Source: Lentisphaeria bacterium UBA1776 (lineage in GTDB: Bacteria; Verrucomicrobiota; Lentisphaeria; Victivallales; Victivallaceae). From it: a DNA stretch of 41,129 nt. A model generated the notes under the pieces. That model made no database searches, was not told the origin of the DNA, and saw nothing but the letters and a program-made list of their open reading frames with translations. The DNA lies in contig DCGO01000143.1 in assembly GCA_002314605.1 (NCBI GenBank), positions 1 through 41,129 of the forward strand, given 5' to 3'. Positions 1-8,179 of the stretch are shown here, piece by piece (position 1 is the stretch's first letter; the number at the start of each line of letters is the position of its first letter). The position numbers and the translations under genes were made by a program.

Positions 1-55
1 CATTGGCAACTATCGTTGTTTTTCACAAAATTTCGGACAATAACAATTTTGGGAG

Positions 56-598
56 TTATTTTTCCACCTTTTCCCTGGAATTCATCACCTGGTCATATTC
101 CGCCGGAGTCACCATGAAGAGCACTTTGGCCACATGCTCGTAAACCTCCCGGGCGTTTTGTTTCACTGTGACGACTTCATTGAAGGAATTGACCGCAAGA
201 TCTCCGCCTCCGCTGCTCTTGGGAATGGCCCCCAAATCCGACCGGGAAGCCACCATGGGACTGTCTGAAGGCCGGGAAGACTCATAATAAGTGTTCACCA
301 GGCGCTTCTCCATTTTCACAATACGTACCGCCGAGGCTCCGTATTCCCGGGCCGTCTCGATCAGTTTTTCCCGGAACTCCACCATCCCGTATCCCCCGGG
401 GATCGTGACTTCCGCATGGCCGATCACCCGGTACTCTCCCGGCGGCGGCACATTCTTTACATCAAAGAACGCCACCGGCTTTCCCTCCGGAAGCGGAGGA
501 AATTTCTGACCGATATAATCCACCCGGATGCAGCCGGATATACTCCACAACCCTGCAATGCACGCCAGCATTGTCATCCATCTCTTCAGATCATTCAT
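56..598 (-). CDS. Putative lipoprotein of unknown function
   Basis: This is a 180-residue protein with a hydrophobic signal segment (about residues 8-22) ending in a lipobox, SISGC, so Cys23 is the likely lipidated residue and the mature protein is membrane anchored. The mature part has the look of a small alpha/beta domain (residues 40-100: a VPPPGEYRVIGHAEV strand region followed by a helix REKLIETAREYGASAVRI), then a Ser/Gly-rich linker and a C-terminal helix. I do not recognise a family. The start is supported by a strong Shine-Dalgarno, GAGGTGA, 6 nt before ATG. It begins 14 nt after the stop of the CNNM/CorC-type gene and is probably co-transcribed with it, as the last gene of this series in the window. 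Confidence 0.75.
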   Translation of the reverse strand: MNDLKRWMTMLACIAGLWSISGCIRVDYIGQKFPPLPEGKPVAFFDVKNVPPPGEYRVIGHAEVTIPGGYGMVEFREKLIETAREYGASAVRIVKMEKRLVNTYYESSRPSDSPMVASRSDLGAIPKSSGGGDLAVNSFNEVVTVKQNAREVYEHVAKVLFMVTPAEYDQVMNSREKVEK

Positions 599-612
599 TT
601 TGTGTCACCTCG

Positions 613-1845
613 TCAATCCATTGCCAATCTTTTCAGCGTAAATTCCAGTACCCGCCCCCGGCGGACTTTGCGCACCATGAATTCGGCCTGCTCCGTCCGG
701 TACATATCACCGACCCGGGGCTGGTGTTTCAGCAGCCGGGCAAACCACACCGACACCGGTTCACTGCGCTTGGGGAGCGCGAGACATGTGTCCCGTCCCA
801 GGATGGTCATGGCCACGCCCCCTCCAACAACCCACACCCCGTCCCGGGGGGAATAGAAGGTCCGGGGCAGAGGATCAAACTCATCGTCCAGATCCCCCAG
901 AAGCTCTTCCACAATATCCTCCAGCGTCACCATGCCCAGTGTTCGACCTGTCCGGTCCTGGACAATGGCCATGTGACAGTGCTGGGTCACAAATTTTTCC
1001 AGCAGCGCGGAGGCCGATTCGTCCGCATCTGCAAAGTCGATGGGACGCAGAATATCCGTCAGCTGGGCCTCCTCCTTGCCGGAACGGAAGCGTGCCACCA
1101 CTTCCTTGAAATTCACATATCCGAGAACCTTGTCCGGATTGCCGTCGTCACATACGGGATACCGGGTGTGAAAGTCCCGCCCGGTCCAGTTGATCGCATC
1201 GCTCAGGGTCTGCCGGTCGGACATGAAAGAAATGCTCTCCACCGGCAGCATGACCTCTCTGGCAGTCTCCTGCGAGAGCAGCGGCGCAGCATTGATGATC
1301 CTCTCCTGACGGCTGGAGATCTGCTGGGAACTGCGGGCCAGCGCCGCCAGCGCGGAAATCTCATCCGCTGTCGAAGGCCCCGGCTGCCGCCGCCGCCTTT
1401 CAAACGGACGGTTGATCAAATGCGTCAGACAGATCATCGGACTCATGATCACCACCAGCACCGACAGGGGTTTGGCTGCGTATTTCATCACCTGTACATT
1501 GAACCGGACGCCAAGGGTCTTCGGCAGAATTTCCGTGTACTGCACCATGGCCAGTGTAAACGCCAGCGAAAAAATCCACAGCCAACTCTTTCCGAAGAGC
1601 GTGTCGAACTGGGACCCGGCAATGGCCGCTCCGATGGTATGGGCCGCCGTATTGACGATCAGGATCACTGCAATGGGTTTTTCCACCTCCCGCTTGAGTT
1701 TTGCACAGCGGTCTCCCAGTTTGCCGTTGTCCTGACGCATCTGCGCCAGCTGGCTCGGAGCCAGACTCAGAAGCGCCGCTTCCAACAGAGAACACAGCCC
1801 GGATATGATCATTGCTCCGGCAACGCTGACAATCAGAAGAAACAC
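613..1845 (-). CDS. CNNM/CorC-type (DUF21-CBS) membrane transporter
   Basis: This 410-residue protein has the DUF21 (CNNM) transmembrane domain in residues 1-140, with three or four hydrophobic segments and the typical SLLEAALLSL and YTEILPKTLG motifs. A CBS pair covers residues about 190-320 (REVMLPVESISFMS, then MAIVQDRTGRTLGMVTLEDIVEELLG), and a CorC_HlyC-type C-terminal domain ends the protein. The family is linked to Mg2+/Co2+ efflux or magnesium homeostasis; substrate here is not determined. The start is GTG: the purine-rich GGAGGGGAGG lies 5-6 nt upstream and the first transmembrane helix begins at once, as is usual. The Shine-Dalgarno sits in an inverted repeat (separate entry). It lies 89 nt after the ABC-associated gene and may belong to the same operon. 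Confidence 0.9.
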   Translation of the reverse strand: MFLLIVSVAGAMIISGLCSLLEAALLSLAPSQLAQMRQDNGKLGDRCAKLKREVEKPIAVILIVNTAAHTIGAAIAGSQFDTLFGKSWLWIFSLAFTLAMVQYTEILPKTLGVRFNVQVMKYAAKPLSVLVVIMSPMICLTHLINRPFERRRRQPGPSTADEISALAALARSSQQISSRQERIINAAPLLSQETAREVMLPVESISFMSDRQTLSDAINWTGRDFHTRYPVCDDGNPDKVLGYVNFKEVVARFRSGKEEAQLTDILRPIDFADADESASALLEKFVTQHCHMAIVQDRTGRTLGMVTLEDIVEELLGDLDDEFDPLPRTFYSPRDGVWVVGGGVAMTILGRDTCLALPKRSEPVSVWFARLLKHQPRVGDMYRTEQAEFMVRKVRRGRVLEFTLKRLAMD

Positions 1846-1880
1846 CTGATGCCTCCCCTCCGGATCTTTTTCAGGGAGGC
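1845..1880 (-). promoter_or_regulatory. Hairpin covering the Shine-Dalgarno of the CNNM/CorC gene
   Basis: On the mRNA strand GCCTCCC (1880-1874) is perfectly complementary to GGGAGGC (1857-1851), 16 nt apart. The second arm is the ribosome-binding site of the gene starting with GTG at 1845. A seven-pair, six-GC stem would hide the ribosome-binding site, so it could act as a translational switch. The 89-nt leader does not match a riboswitch class I recognise. Confidence 0.4.
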
Positions 1881-1934
1881 GTTACACGGGTGAGGGTCTT
1901 CGGGATCAGTCTTTTCAGGTTCCATAGGTTTTCT

Positions 1935-3539
1935 TCACTGCTTTGGGGTTTCCCGGGATTTCTCAAGTTTTTCCTCCTGAATCCTCAGCTTCAGGTTCCG
2001 GCTCATGGCCGGCGGGAAGAACTTGAGACAGCTCTCGGTCACATTTTTCTTGATGTCATTGTACGGCGGCAGTCCCATGCGGGTTTCCTGACCGCGTCCG
2101 GTACTCTTCATGTAGCTTGCATAAACAAAACGCGCCAGACGCTCGTTGGATTCCGCCGCATCCTGTTCTCCGTATGCCAGAAAATAGAGGCTCCGCCAGA
2201 TGAGACCGGCCACCAGTTCCCCGGCTTTCTTGACGCTGGCATCCCGGACCTCTTCGGTAAAACGGTCCATGACAAAGGATTCCATGGTCCGGAAGTGAAG
2301 TTTCGTGGTCCCGTCGATCCGGCACAGTTCCCGGAAATATTCCTCCGCCTTTTTATATTTTCCGTAACGGAAAAGCATGACAATGGCCTCCTTGAGGAAG
2401 TTGATCTTCACGGAGAAAAAGGTGGATTCCTTGTCGTTGTTGTTGTATGCATCCTCAAAATTGCGTTTGACGGCGTCCGCCAGTTCCAGATTCGGCGCCA
2501 TCTGGGCCGTCGAGAAATCCTTTTCATCCGCCATCAGCAGCCGACCGGAACGGAACGCTTCATAGAGCGCCTGGGAGGCGATCCGTTCGCAGCTTATATC
2601 CTTCTTGCCGGGAGCCTTCTCCATGCCCATCCGGGCCCAGTAGATGGCCTGTGCTTCAGGCAGCCGCCAGTCCAGCGTGCCGAACTTTGTATTCAGCTGG
2701 TGAATGATCCGGGCGTCCAGTTTGAAACGCTCCATGAGAAGCCTTGTCCGGAAGGCGATGTCGATCTTTTCCGCCAGTGCCGGATCACGCAATGCCGCCG
2801 TAAAAGCTTCCGGAAGCTTCGCCTTGTTTTCCACAAAGGCCCGGTAGAGGGCCGGCTCGTCCAAATACCCCGCCTTCTGTGCAGCATCCCGGAGTTTCCG
2901 GTCATTGCCATAGACCTGCATAAAGGCCTTCGCCGTGGCTGGAGCCTTGGCCCATTCGCTGAAATCCGTGGTCTTCCCGAGAACCTCGCTCATGGCCATA
3001 GCCAGCTGGACCTTGTAATACTGGTGGGCGTCATCAAGGTAATTGCCCATTTTGTGCTGAAAGATCCACGCCAGATCCTTGTACAGCACAGGATCCTCCG
3101 GATTGTAGTTCAGCGCCCGGTCACGGATCAGACGGACCCCTTCCCGCACCCAGCGCCAGCGGTCGGCAAAATCCGTACACATCACCGATATATTGTACGC
3201 CATGTTCCAGGCCAGATACGCCGTCGCCCCGGAAAACGTGGGCTGCAGATCGGTGATCCACCTGGCAAGCTGGGCCATTTCGTAGTAATTGCCCTTTTCC
3301 TGGAGCCGCCCGGCCCGGAGCCAGAGAATATCAGCAATGAGCCCCCGGAAACTTCCCAGCGCCACCGTTGTAAAGGACACCAATGGCGGTGCATTGTCGA
3401 TCTTGCCGGTGAACCGCAGATGGTTTTCTTCGATCCGGCGGTCCAGATTGCGTTCCACCATGCTCAGGCAGAAAAGCATCACCACCGTTACGGCCAGCAG
3501 GACACTGAACAGCAGAATTGTACGGAATCGATTCATCAT
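1935..3539 (-). CDS. Membrane-anchored helical-repeat protein of unknown function, ABC transporter-associated
   Basis: This 534-residue protein has one N-terminal membrane segment (about residues 8-26) followed by a large soluble, mostly helical part. Residues 60-170 read like TPR-type helical pairs (LRAGRLQEKGNYYEMAQLA, then a second helix around LNYNPEDPVLYKDLAWIFQ). I do not recognise a named family. It starts in a 4-nt ATGA overlap with the ABC permease gene, so translation is coupled, and it is the third member of an ATPase-permease-companion cassette. With its N-terminal anchor it probably sits on the periplasmic face and may help the ABC complex. No catalytic motif was seen. The first of two adjacent ATG codons was used. 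Confidence 0.7.
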   Translation of the reverse strand: MMNRFRTILLFSVLLAVTVVMLFCLSMVERNLDRRIEENHLRFTGKIDNAPPLVSFTTVALGSFRGLIADILWLRAGRLQEKGNYYEMAQLARWITDLQPTFSGATAYLAWNMAYNISVMCTDFADRWRWVREGVRLIRDRALNYNPEDPVLYKDLAWIFQHKMGNYLDDAHQYYKVQLAMAMSEVLGKTTDFSEWAKAPATAKAFMQVYGNDRKLRDAAQKAGYLDEPALYRAFVENKAKLPEAFTAALRDPALAEKIDIAFRTRLLMERFKLDARIIHQLNTKFGTLDWRLPEAQAIYWARMGMEKAPGKKDISCERIASQALYEAFRSGRLLMADEKDFSTAQMAPNLELADAVKRNFEDAYNNNDKESTFFSVKINFLKEAIVMLFRYGKYKKAEEYFRELCRIDGTTKLHFRTMESFVMDRFTEEVRDASVKKAGELVAGLIWRSLYFLAYGEQDAAESNERLARFVYASYMKSTGRGQETRMGLPPYNDIKKNVTESCLKFFPPAMSRNLKLRIQEEKLEKSRETPKQ

Positions 3540-4957
3540 TTACGTATCACCAGTCCCATTTCGCGCCGGCGGTACATCCAGATGCCGAAGAGGAAAAGCG
3601 GCACTGCCCGCAGCAGAAGGTAAGAAAGAATCAGTTTCCCGATAAAGGCATATTCAATGAGTTCCCCTTGAGACACCATGTCGGTCACGGCGAAATTCTG
3701 AATGGGGATCACCACGATGAGCAGAAGTTTCCCCACATAGAATCCCACATAGTCCGCCGTATTGCCGAAGTAGCTTGTCTCCGCCATGAAAGAAGCAAAA
3801 CTGCCGAAAAGAAGATACGAGATCACCACAAAGATCGCCGTCGGCATGGTCAAAAAGGCCGCCGCAGCACAGCCGATGCCGGTCAGGATCAGGAGTTCCA
3901 GATACATCACCAGCACACAGCGGAAATAGTTTTCACCGAATCCGGTGATCTTCAGCAGCAGTTTCGGTCCGTCTGCCAGCTGGAAAAACACTTTTTTCCG
4001 TTCGGGGTCAAAATTCTGATAGCCCAATTCCAGCGTCCCGTCCGGAGCCACAAGGTTCCATTCCGGCTTGAGGGTCTTTTCGAGAAAACTCCCGCTCCGG
4101 ATATTTTCCGGTTCCTCCGTAAGCGGCGCCCAGAATGTCTGGTAACTTTGCGCGGCATCCCCCGCATTTGCCGTTTTTTCTTTTTTCACGAAGGGGACCC
4201 GGAGTGCCCAGATCCCACGGGACATGCGCTGGCTTCCGGCATCAATGCTTCCCACATAATTCCGGTAGCGCAGATACAGGGGCGTCTTGAGTCCCACCGG
4301 AAGACGGCTGTATTTCCATGTCCGGGTCCCCTCAAAAGCCACCTCCGCCCGCATGGCCAGGATCTGCCGCCTGACCTCCTGATATTCCTTCTCCTGCGCC
4401 TGAGGCGTATCGGGCAGTTTTTCCCCGGCGGCCTCCATTTCCTTATGCTTCAAGCTCACGGACAGCCGGGTCATCTGGTCGATGTCCGGGGGATCCGGCA
4501 TATAGACCCGCCGCCCTGCCAGCACCTCGTTCTGCGCCCGGAGACGGTCCTCTTGAGCAAACTCCGCCCGGTTGAATTTGTACAGCACGATTCCGTAAAC
4601 CGCCGTCGTGCTCAGGGCCAGCAGTATGCCGTTGATCGCCATGATCCCTGCAAATTTTCCCAGCCACACCGTGACTCGGGAGACCGGTTTGGTGATGACC
4701 ATGTGGAGCTGATAACTGTCCACATCGTGACACATCACGAAACACCCCAGCCAGATGGAGGCAAGCGCCAGCACCAGCAGCACCGTGGAGAGGCTGTACA
4801 GAAGCGATACCTGGATAAAGCCCGCCGCCGTACTGTCTCCGGCGGTGGAAGGGATCAGTACCACACACAGCAGCAGCACCCCCAGCAGCAGCTGGAAAAG
4901 ATGCGACCGGATCCCGTGACGGATGGTCAGTGCGGCAATGGCTGCAAATGCCTTCAT
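3536..4957 (-). CDS. ABC-2 type transporter permease
   Basis: This 473-residue protein has membrane segments near the N-terminus (about residues 16-40, 55-80 and 98-125), a long soluble insertion (about 130-330) and a C-terminal cluster of four or so hydrophobic helices (about 338-460). This is the layout of ABC-2 permeases of the GldF/NosY kind that carry an extracytoplasmic domain. The ATPase gene overlaps it by 4 nt upstream and the helical-repeat protein gene overlaps it by 4 nt downstream, so the three are translated together. Such pairs export lipids, polymers or other amphiphiles, or act on the envelope; the substrate cannot be read from sequence. The insertion is rich in charged residues and has no obvious enzymatic motif. 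Confidence 0.8.
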   Translation of the reverse strand: MKAFAAIAALTIRHGIRSHLFQLLLGVLLLCVVLIPSTAGDSTAAGFIQVSLLYSLSTVLLVLALASIWLGCFVMCHDVDSYQLHMVITKPVSRVTVWLGKFAGIMAINGILLALSTTAVYGIVLYKFNRAEFAQEDRLRAQNEVLAGRRVYMPDPPDIDQMTRLSVSLKHKEMEAAGEKLPDTPQAQEKEYQEVRRQILAMRAEVAFEGTRTWKYSRLPVGLKTPLYLRYRNYVGSIDAGSQRMSRGIWALRVPFVKKEKTANAGDAAQSYQTFWAPLTEEPENIRSGSFLEKTLKPEWNLVAPDGTLELGYQNFDPERKKVFFQLADGPKLLLKITGFGENYFRCVLVMYLELLILTGIGCAAAAFLTMPTAIFVVISYLLFGSFASFMAETSYFGNTADYVGFYVGKLLLIVVIPIQNFAVTDMVSQGELIEYAFIGKLILSYLLLRAVPLFLFGIWMYRRREMGLVIRK

Positions 4958-6120
4958 CGGTTCTTCCCCAGTAGATCGGCCAGTTTCTCGTCGGCGGCTT
5001 CAAGATTCTGCCGGGACTCTTCATCCGGTTCCGGCATGGGAGCGGACTGCTGTTTCGGTTCATCGCCGGTCAGGGCGTCGATCTTCTCCTCCACCCTGGC
5101 GGCGGTTTCTTCCGCTTTGACCGCTTCCGGCGCCGGGGCCGGCGTTTCCGGGGTCTCCTCTTTCAGAAGAGAAGCCAGCGCCGCATCGGACTTTTCGTCT
5201 TCAGAGAGATAGGCGGCGATCTTTCCGCCGCCCACCACCCCGGCAGTTTCCACGCTTTCCCGCTTGGCCTGTTCGATCACATCCAAAAAGTAGGATTCCA
5301 AACTCCGCCTGGGATGGTCCACCGAAAACTCGTCCTCCCGGAAATCGCCCCGCAGAAGTTCCAGAAGTTTCTTTGTGGTCTCCGGCGAGAGTTCCGGCGT
5401 GACGATCCGGGTCTCCTGTTTGACGGTCAGAAGTTCGTTCAGGGTCCCGGTAGCCCGGATCCGACCGCCGTAAAGGATGATGACCCGGTCGCAGACATCT
5501 TCCACATCGCTCAGAAGATGACTGGTGACGATCACCGTTTTCCCACGGCGTTTGAGAGCCATGATGAGATCCTTCACCTCCCTGCAGCCCAGGGGATCCA
5601 GTCCGCTGGTGGGTTCGTCGAGGATCAGCAGGTCCGGGTCGTTGATCATGGCCTGAGCCAGACCGATCCGGCGCTGCATGCCCTTGGAAAACTCACCCAC
5701 TCTCCGGCGTCGGGCATGCTCCATGCCCACCATGTCCAGCAGCTGGTCGATGCGGTTCCTGCGTTCCGCCGCCGAAAGGTTGAAAAGCGCACCGAAAAAA
5801 TCCAGCGTCTCTTCCGCCGTGAGGTATTTATAGAGGTAGCTTTCTTCCGGGAGATACCCGATCTCCCGCTTGGTCTCCACCGCCCGGGGGGAGCGGCCCA
5901 GCACGGAAAGCTGTCCGCCGGTGGGATAAAGGAGCCCCAGAAGCATTTTTACGGTGGTGGATTTTCCGGATCCGTTGGGGCCCAGCAGACCCACTACCTC
6001 CCCCTCGTGGATCTCGAAGTCGATGTCATTCACCGCCCGGGCCTTGGGGCGCCCCCAGAAATCCCGGAAGACTTTGGTGAGGCCCACCGCCCGCACCACC
6101 GGATTGGCTGTGTTGTCCAT
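4954..6120 (-). CDS. ABC transporter ATP-binding protein with acidic C-terminal extension
   Basis: The ABC ATPase domain (about residues 10-240) shows Walker A GPNGSGKST (47-55), signature FSKGMQRRIGLAQAM, Walker B DLLILDEPTSGLD and a switch histidine in TSHLL. It is of the CcmA/NatA group that pairs with ABC-2 permeases, and its permease gene follows with a 4-nt overlap. After the ATPase fold the protein continues about 140 residues, with a Glu/Ala/Pro-rich, low-complexity tail in the last 90 or so that is not part of the usual domain. I chose ATG at 6120, with AAAGG about 9 nt upstream; a TTG at 6129 would add three residues. It follows the P-type ATPase gene by 21 nt. Confidence 0.88.
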   Translation of the reverse strand: MDNTANPVVRAVGLTKVFRDFWGRPKARAVNDIDFEIHEGEVVGLLGPNGSGKSTTVKMLLGLLYPTGGQLSVLGRSPRAVETKREIGYLPEESYLYKYLTAEETLDFFGALFNLSAAERRNRIDQLLDMVGMEHARRRRVGEFSKGMQRRIGLAQAMINDPDLLILDEPTSGLDPLGCREVKDLIMALKRRGKTVIVTSHLLSDVEDVCDRVIILYGGRIRATGTLNELLTVKQETRIVTPELSPETTKKLLELLRGDFREDEFSVDHPRRSLESYFLDVIEQAKRESVETAGVVGGGKIAAYLSEDEKSDAALASLLKEETPETPAPAPEAVKAEETAARVEEKIDALTGDEPKQQSAPMPEPDEESRQNLEAADEKLADLLGKNR

Positions 6121-6141
6121 AAGATTCAACCTTTCCGGAAC

Positions 6142-8178
6142 TTAATCCTGAGGAGGTTCGTCAAAGGTCAGCTCTTCGCCTGTGCGCACCAGACGGGCGC
6201 TGTTGAAGATGATGACCAGCGTACTTGCCGTATGGAGCATGGCCGCCACAATGGGGGTCATCCAGCCGAAGATGGAGAGCACCATGCCTCCGAAGACGAA
6301 CACCATGCCGAACACCAGATTCTGATTGATGACCAGCCGGGATTTCCGGGACAGGACCAGCAGCATGGGGATCCGCCGCAGATCGTTGGTCATCAGTGCA
6401 ATGGATGCGCTGTTGATGGCCACGTCGCTGCCGATGGCTCCCATGGCGATCCCCAGATCGCCGGCGGCCAGCGCGGGGGCATCGTTCACGCCGTCGCCCA
6501 CCACCGCCACCCGGCCGGTGCGTTTGAGTTTCTCCACAAATTCCACCTTGCCTTCCGGCAGACACTCGCTCCGGAAATCATCCAGCTGCAGAACTTCCGC
6601 CACATTTTCCGCCACGGAGGCCCGGTCGCCGGACACCATGGAAACGAAACGCACACCGTTGGACCGGAGTCCGGAGATCATTTCAGGAGCCTCCCGGCGG
6701 AGTTTGTCCTTGAATCCGATCCAGCCCAGGACATTCTGTCCCATGGCCACATAGACCACGCTGAGCCCGGATTGCTCATCCAGCGGATGTTCCGGCAGCT
6801 TGATCCCCTGCTCGGCCATCCAGTTGGCCCGGCCGATCCGGCACGTCGTGCCGCCGATACTGGCGATCACGCCCTTACCGTGGATTTCCTGAAAGTCCGC
6901 CGCTTCATCCAGCTTCAGTCCCGCTTCGGAAGCGATCTTCTGGATGGCCAGTGCGGTGGGGTGGTTGCTGAAGCGCTCCGCCGAAGCGGCGGTCTTCAGG
7001 AGTTCCGCCGGCTTGACGCCGCCGAAAGGCTGGAGCTTCACCACCGAGAGGATCCCGTCGGTCAGAGTGCCGGTCTTGTCGAAAACGAAACTGGTGATAT
7101 GGGCCGCCAGTTCCAGGTGGCTCACGTTCTTGATGAGGATCCCCAGCCGGGCCGCCGCCGCCACCGCCGCCACTACGGCGGTGGGGGTTGCCAGCACTAC
7201 GGCGCAGGGGCAGGCGATGACCATCAGGGTAATGACCCGCTCCATATCGCTGGTGAAGGCCCAGGTGACGTAAGCAAGCATCAGTACCGTGGGTGTGTAA
7301 TATCCGGCATAACGGTCGATGATCCGCACCACTGGCGGGCGGCTTCCTTCGGCAGCAAGGATCATGTTCTTCACCTTGCCGAGGGTGGTGTCGCTCCCGA
7401 CTTTGGTCACCACCAGATCCACCAGACCGGTCAGGTTCTGGGTGCCGGCGTACACCTCGTCCCCGGCAGCTTTTTCCACCGGAAGGGATTCGCCGGTAAT
7501 GGACGCCTGATTGACGGTGCTTTCGCCCCGGGTGATCCTGGCATCCACCGGGAAGTTTTCACCGGGACGGACCCGGATCACGTCGCCGACTTTCAGACTG
7601 ACGGCTTCCACTTCTTCCTCCGCATCGCCCCGGACGAGCCGGGCGGTATTGGGGGTGAGCTTGATAAGTTCCTCAATGGAGCGCTGGGCCCCGCTGGCGG
7701 TCCGGGTCTCGATGATGATGGTCATCAGAAGGAAAAAGGCGATGATCCCCGCCGAACGGAAATCGCCGCTGGCCAGCGCCGCCAGAATGGCCAGCGCCAC
7801 CAGTTCATTCATATAGACCTTGCCGTTGATCAGATCTTTGATGGCCGTGGCCACAATGGGAAGCGCCAGAATCACCGCCCCTGCAAAGGCGCTGAACATG
7901 GCGGCAAATTCCTGCTTCGGCAGGAGCCATCCCAGAAGGAAGGAGTTGATGATGAGGATCCCCCCCGCCAGTGCAAAGGACACCCGTCCCATGGACCGGT
8001 CGTGGCCGGTCCCCCCCGCCGGAGCATCGTGCCCGCAGGGACAGTAGTGCCGCTCCTCTTCGTGGTCATGATGATGCTCGTGATGATGCTCATGGTCATG
8101 CCCGCAGCAGCTGTGGTCATGGCCGTGATCGTGATCAAGTTCAAGAGCCTCTCCGGTCATAATCTTTTTGTCTTTCAT
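6142..8178 (-). CDS. Heavy-metal translocating P1B-type ATPase, His-rich N-terminus
   Basis: This 678-residue ion pump has the P1B core: the CPC metal motif (Cys323-Pro-Cys325), phosphorylation motif DKTGT (Asp367), TGES actuator motif and the GDGVNDAPAL hinge. The first 50 or so residues are a run of His/Asp/Glu/Cys (for example HDHGHDHSCCGHDHE) instead of an HMA domain with MxCxxC, so the metal-binding tail is of the histidine type. In the last membrane helix the position of the Zn-class aspartate is His649 (LHTAST), closer to P1B-4 pumps, which however have SPC and not CPC. The metal (Zn, Co, Cu, Cd) is therefore open. A perfect GGAGGTGA Shine-Dalgarno overlaps the end of the HflK-like gene, whose stop lies one nucleotide before this ATG. 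Confidence 0.93.
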   Translation of the reverse strand: MKDKKIMTGEALELDHDHGHDHSCCGHDHEHHHEHHHDHEEERHYCPCGHDAPAGGTGHDRSMGRVSFALAGGILIINSFLLGWLLPKQEFAAMFSAFAGAVILALPIVATAIKDLINGKVYMNELVALAILAALASGDFRSAGIIAFFLLMTIIIETRTASGAQRSIEELIKLTPNTARLVRGDAEEEVEAVSLKVGDVIRVRPGENFPVDARITRGESTVNQASITGESLPVEKAAGDEVYAGTQNLTGLVDLVVTKVGSDTTLGKVKNMILAAEGSRPPVVRIIDRYAGYYTPTVLMLAYVTWAFTSDMERVITLMVIACPCAVVLATPTAVVAAVAAAARLGILIKNVSHLELAAHITSFVFDKTGTLTDGILSVVKLQPFGGVKPAELLKTAASAERFSNHPTALAIQKIASEAGLKLDEAADFQEIHGKGVIASIGGTTCRIGRANWMAEQGIKLPEHPLDEQSGLSVVYVAMGQNVLGWIGFKDKLRREAPEMISGLRSNGVRFVSMVSGDRASVAENVAEVLQLDDFRSECLPEGKVEFVEKLKRTGRVAVVGDGVNDAPALAAGDLGIAMGAIGSDVAINSASIALMTNDLRRIPMLLVLSRKSRLVINQNLVFGMVFVFGGMVLSIFGWMTPIVAAMLHTASTLVIIFNSARLVRTGEELTFDEPPQD

Positions 8179-8179
8179 C

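Noticed and set aside
39..60. Inverted repeat AATAAC...GTTATT at the end of the lipoprotein gene as a terminator
   Set aside because: The stem is short, A/T only and overlaps the stop codon; no clear T-run follows on the minus strand.
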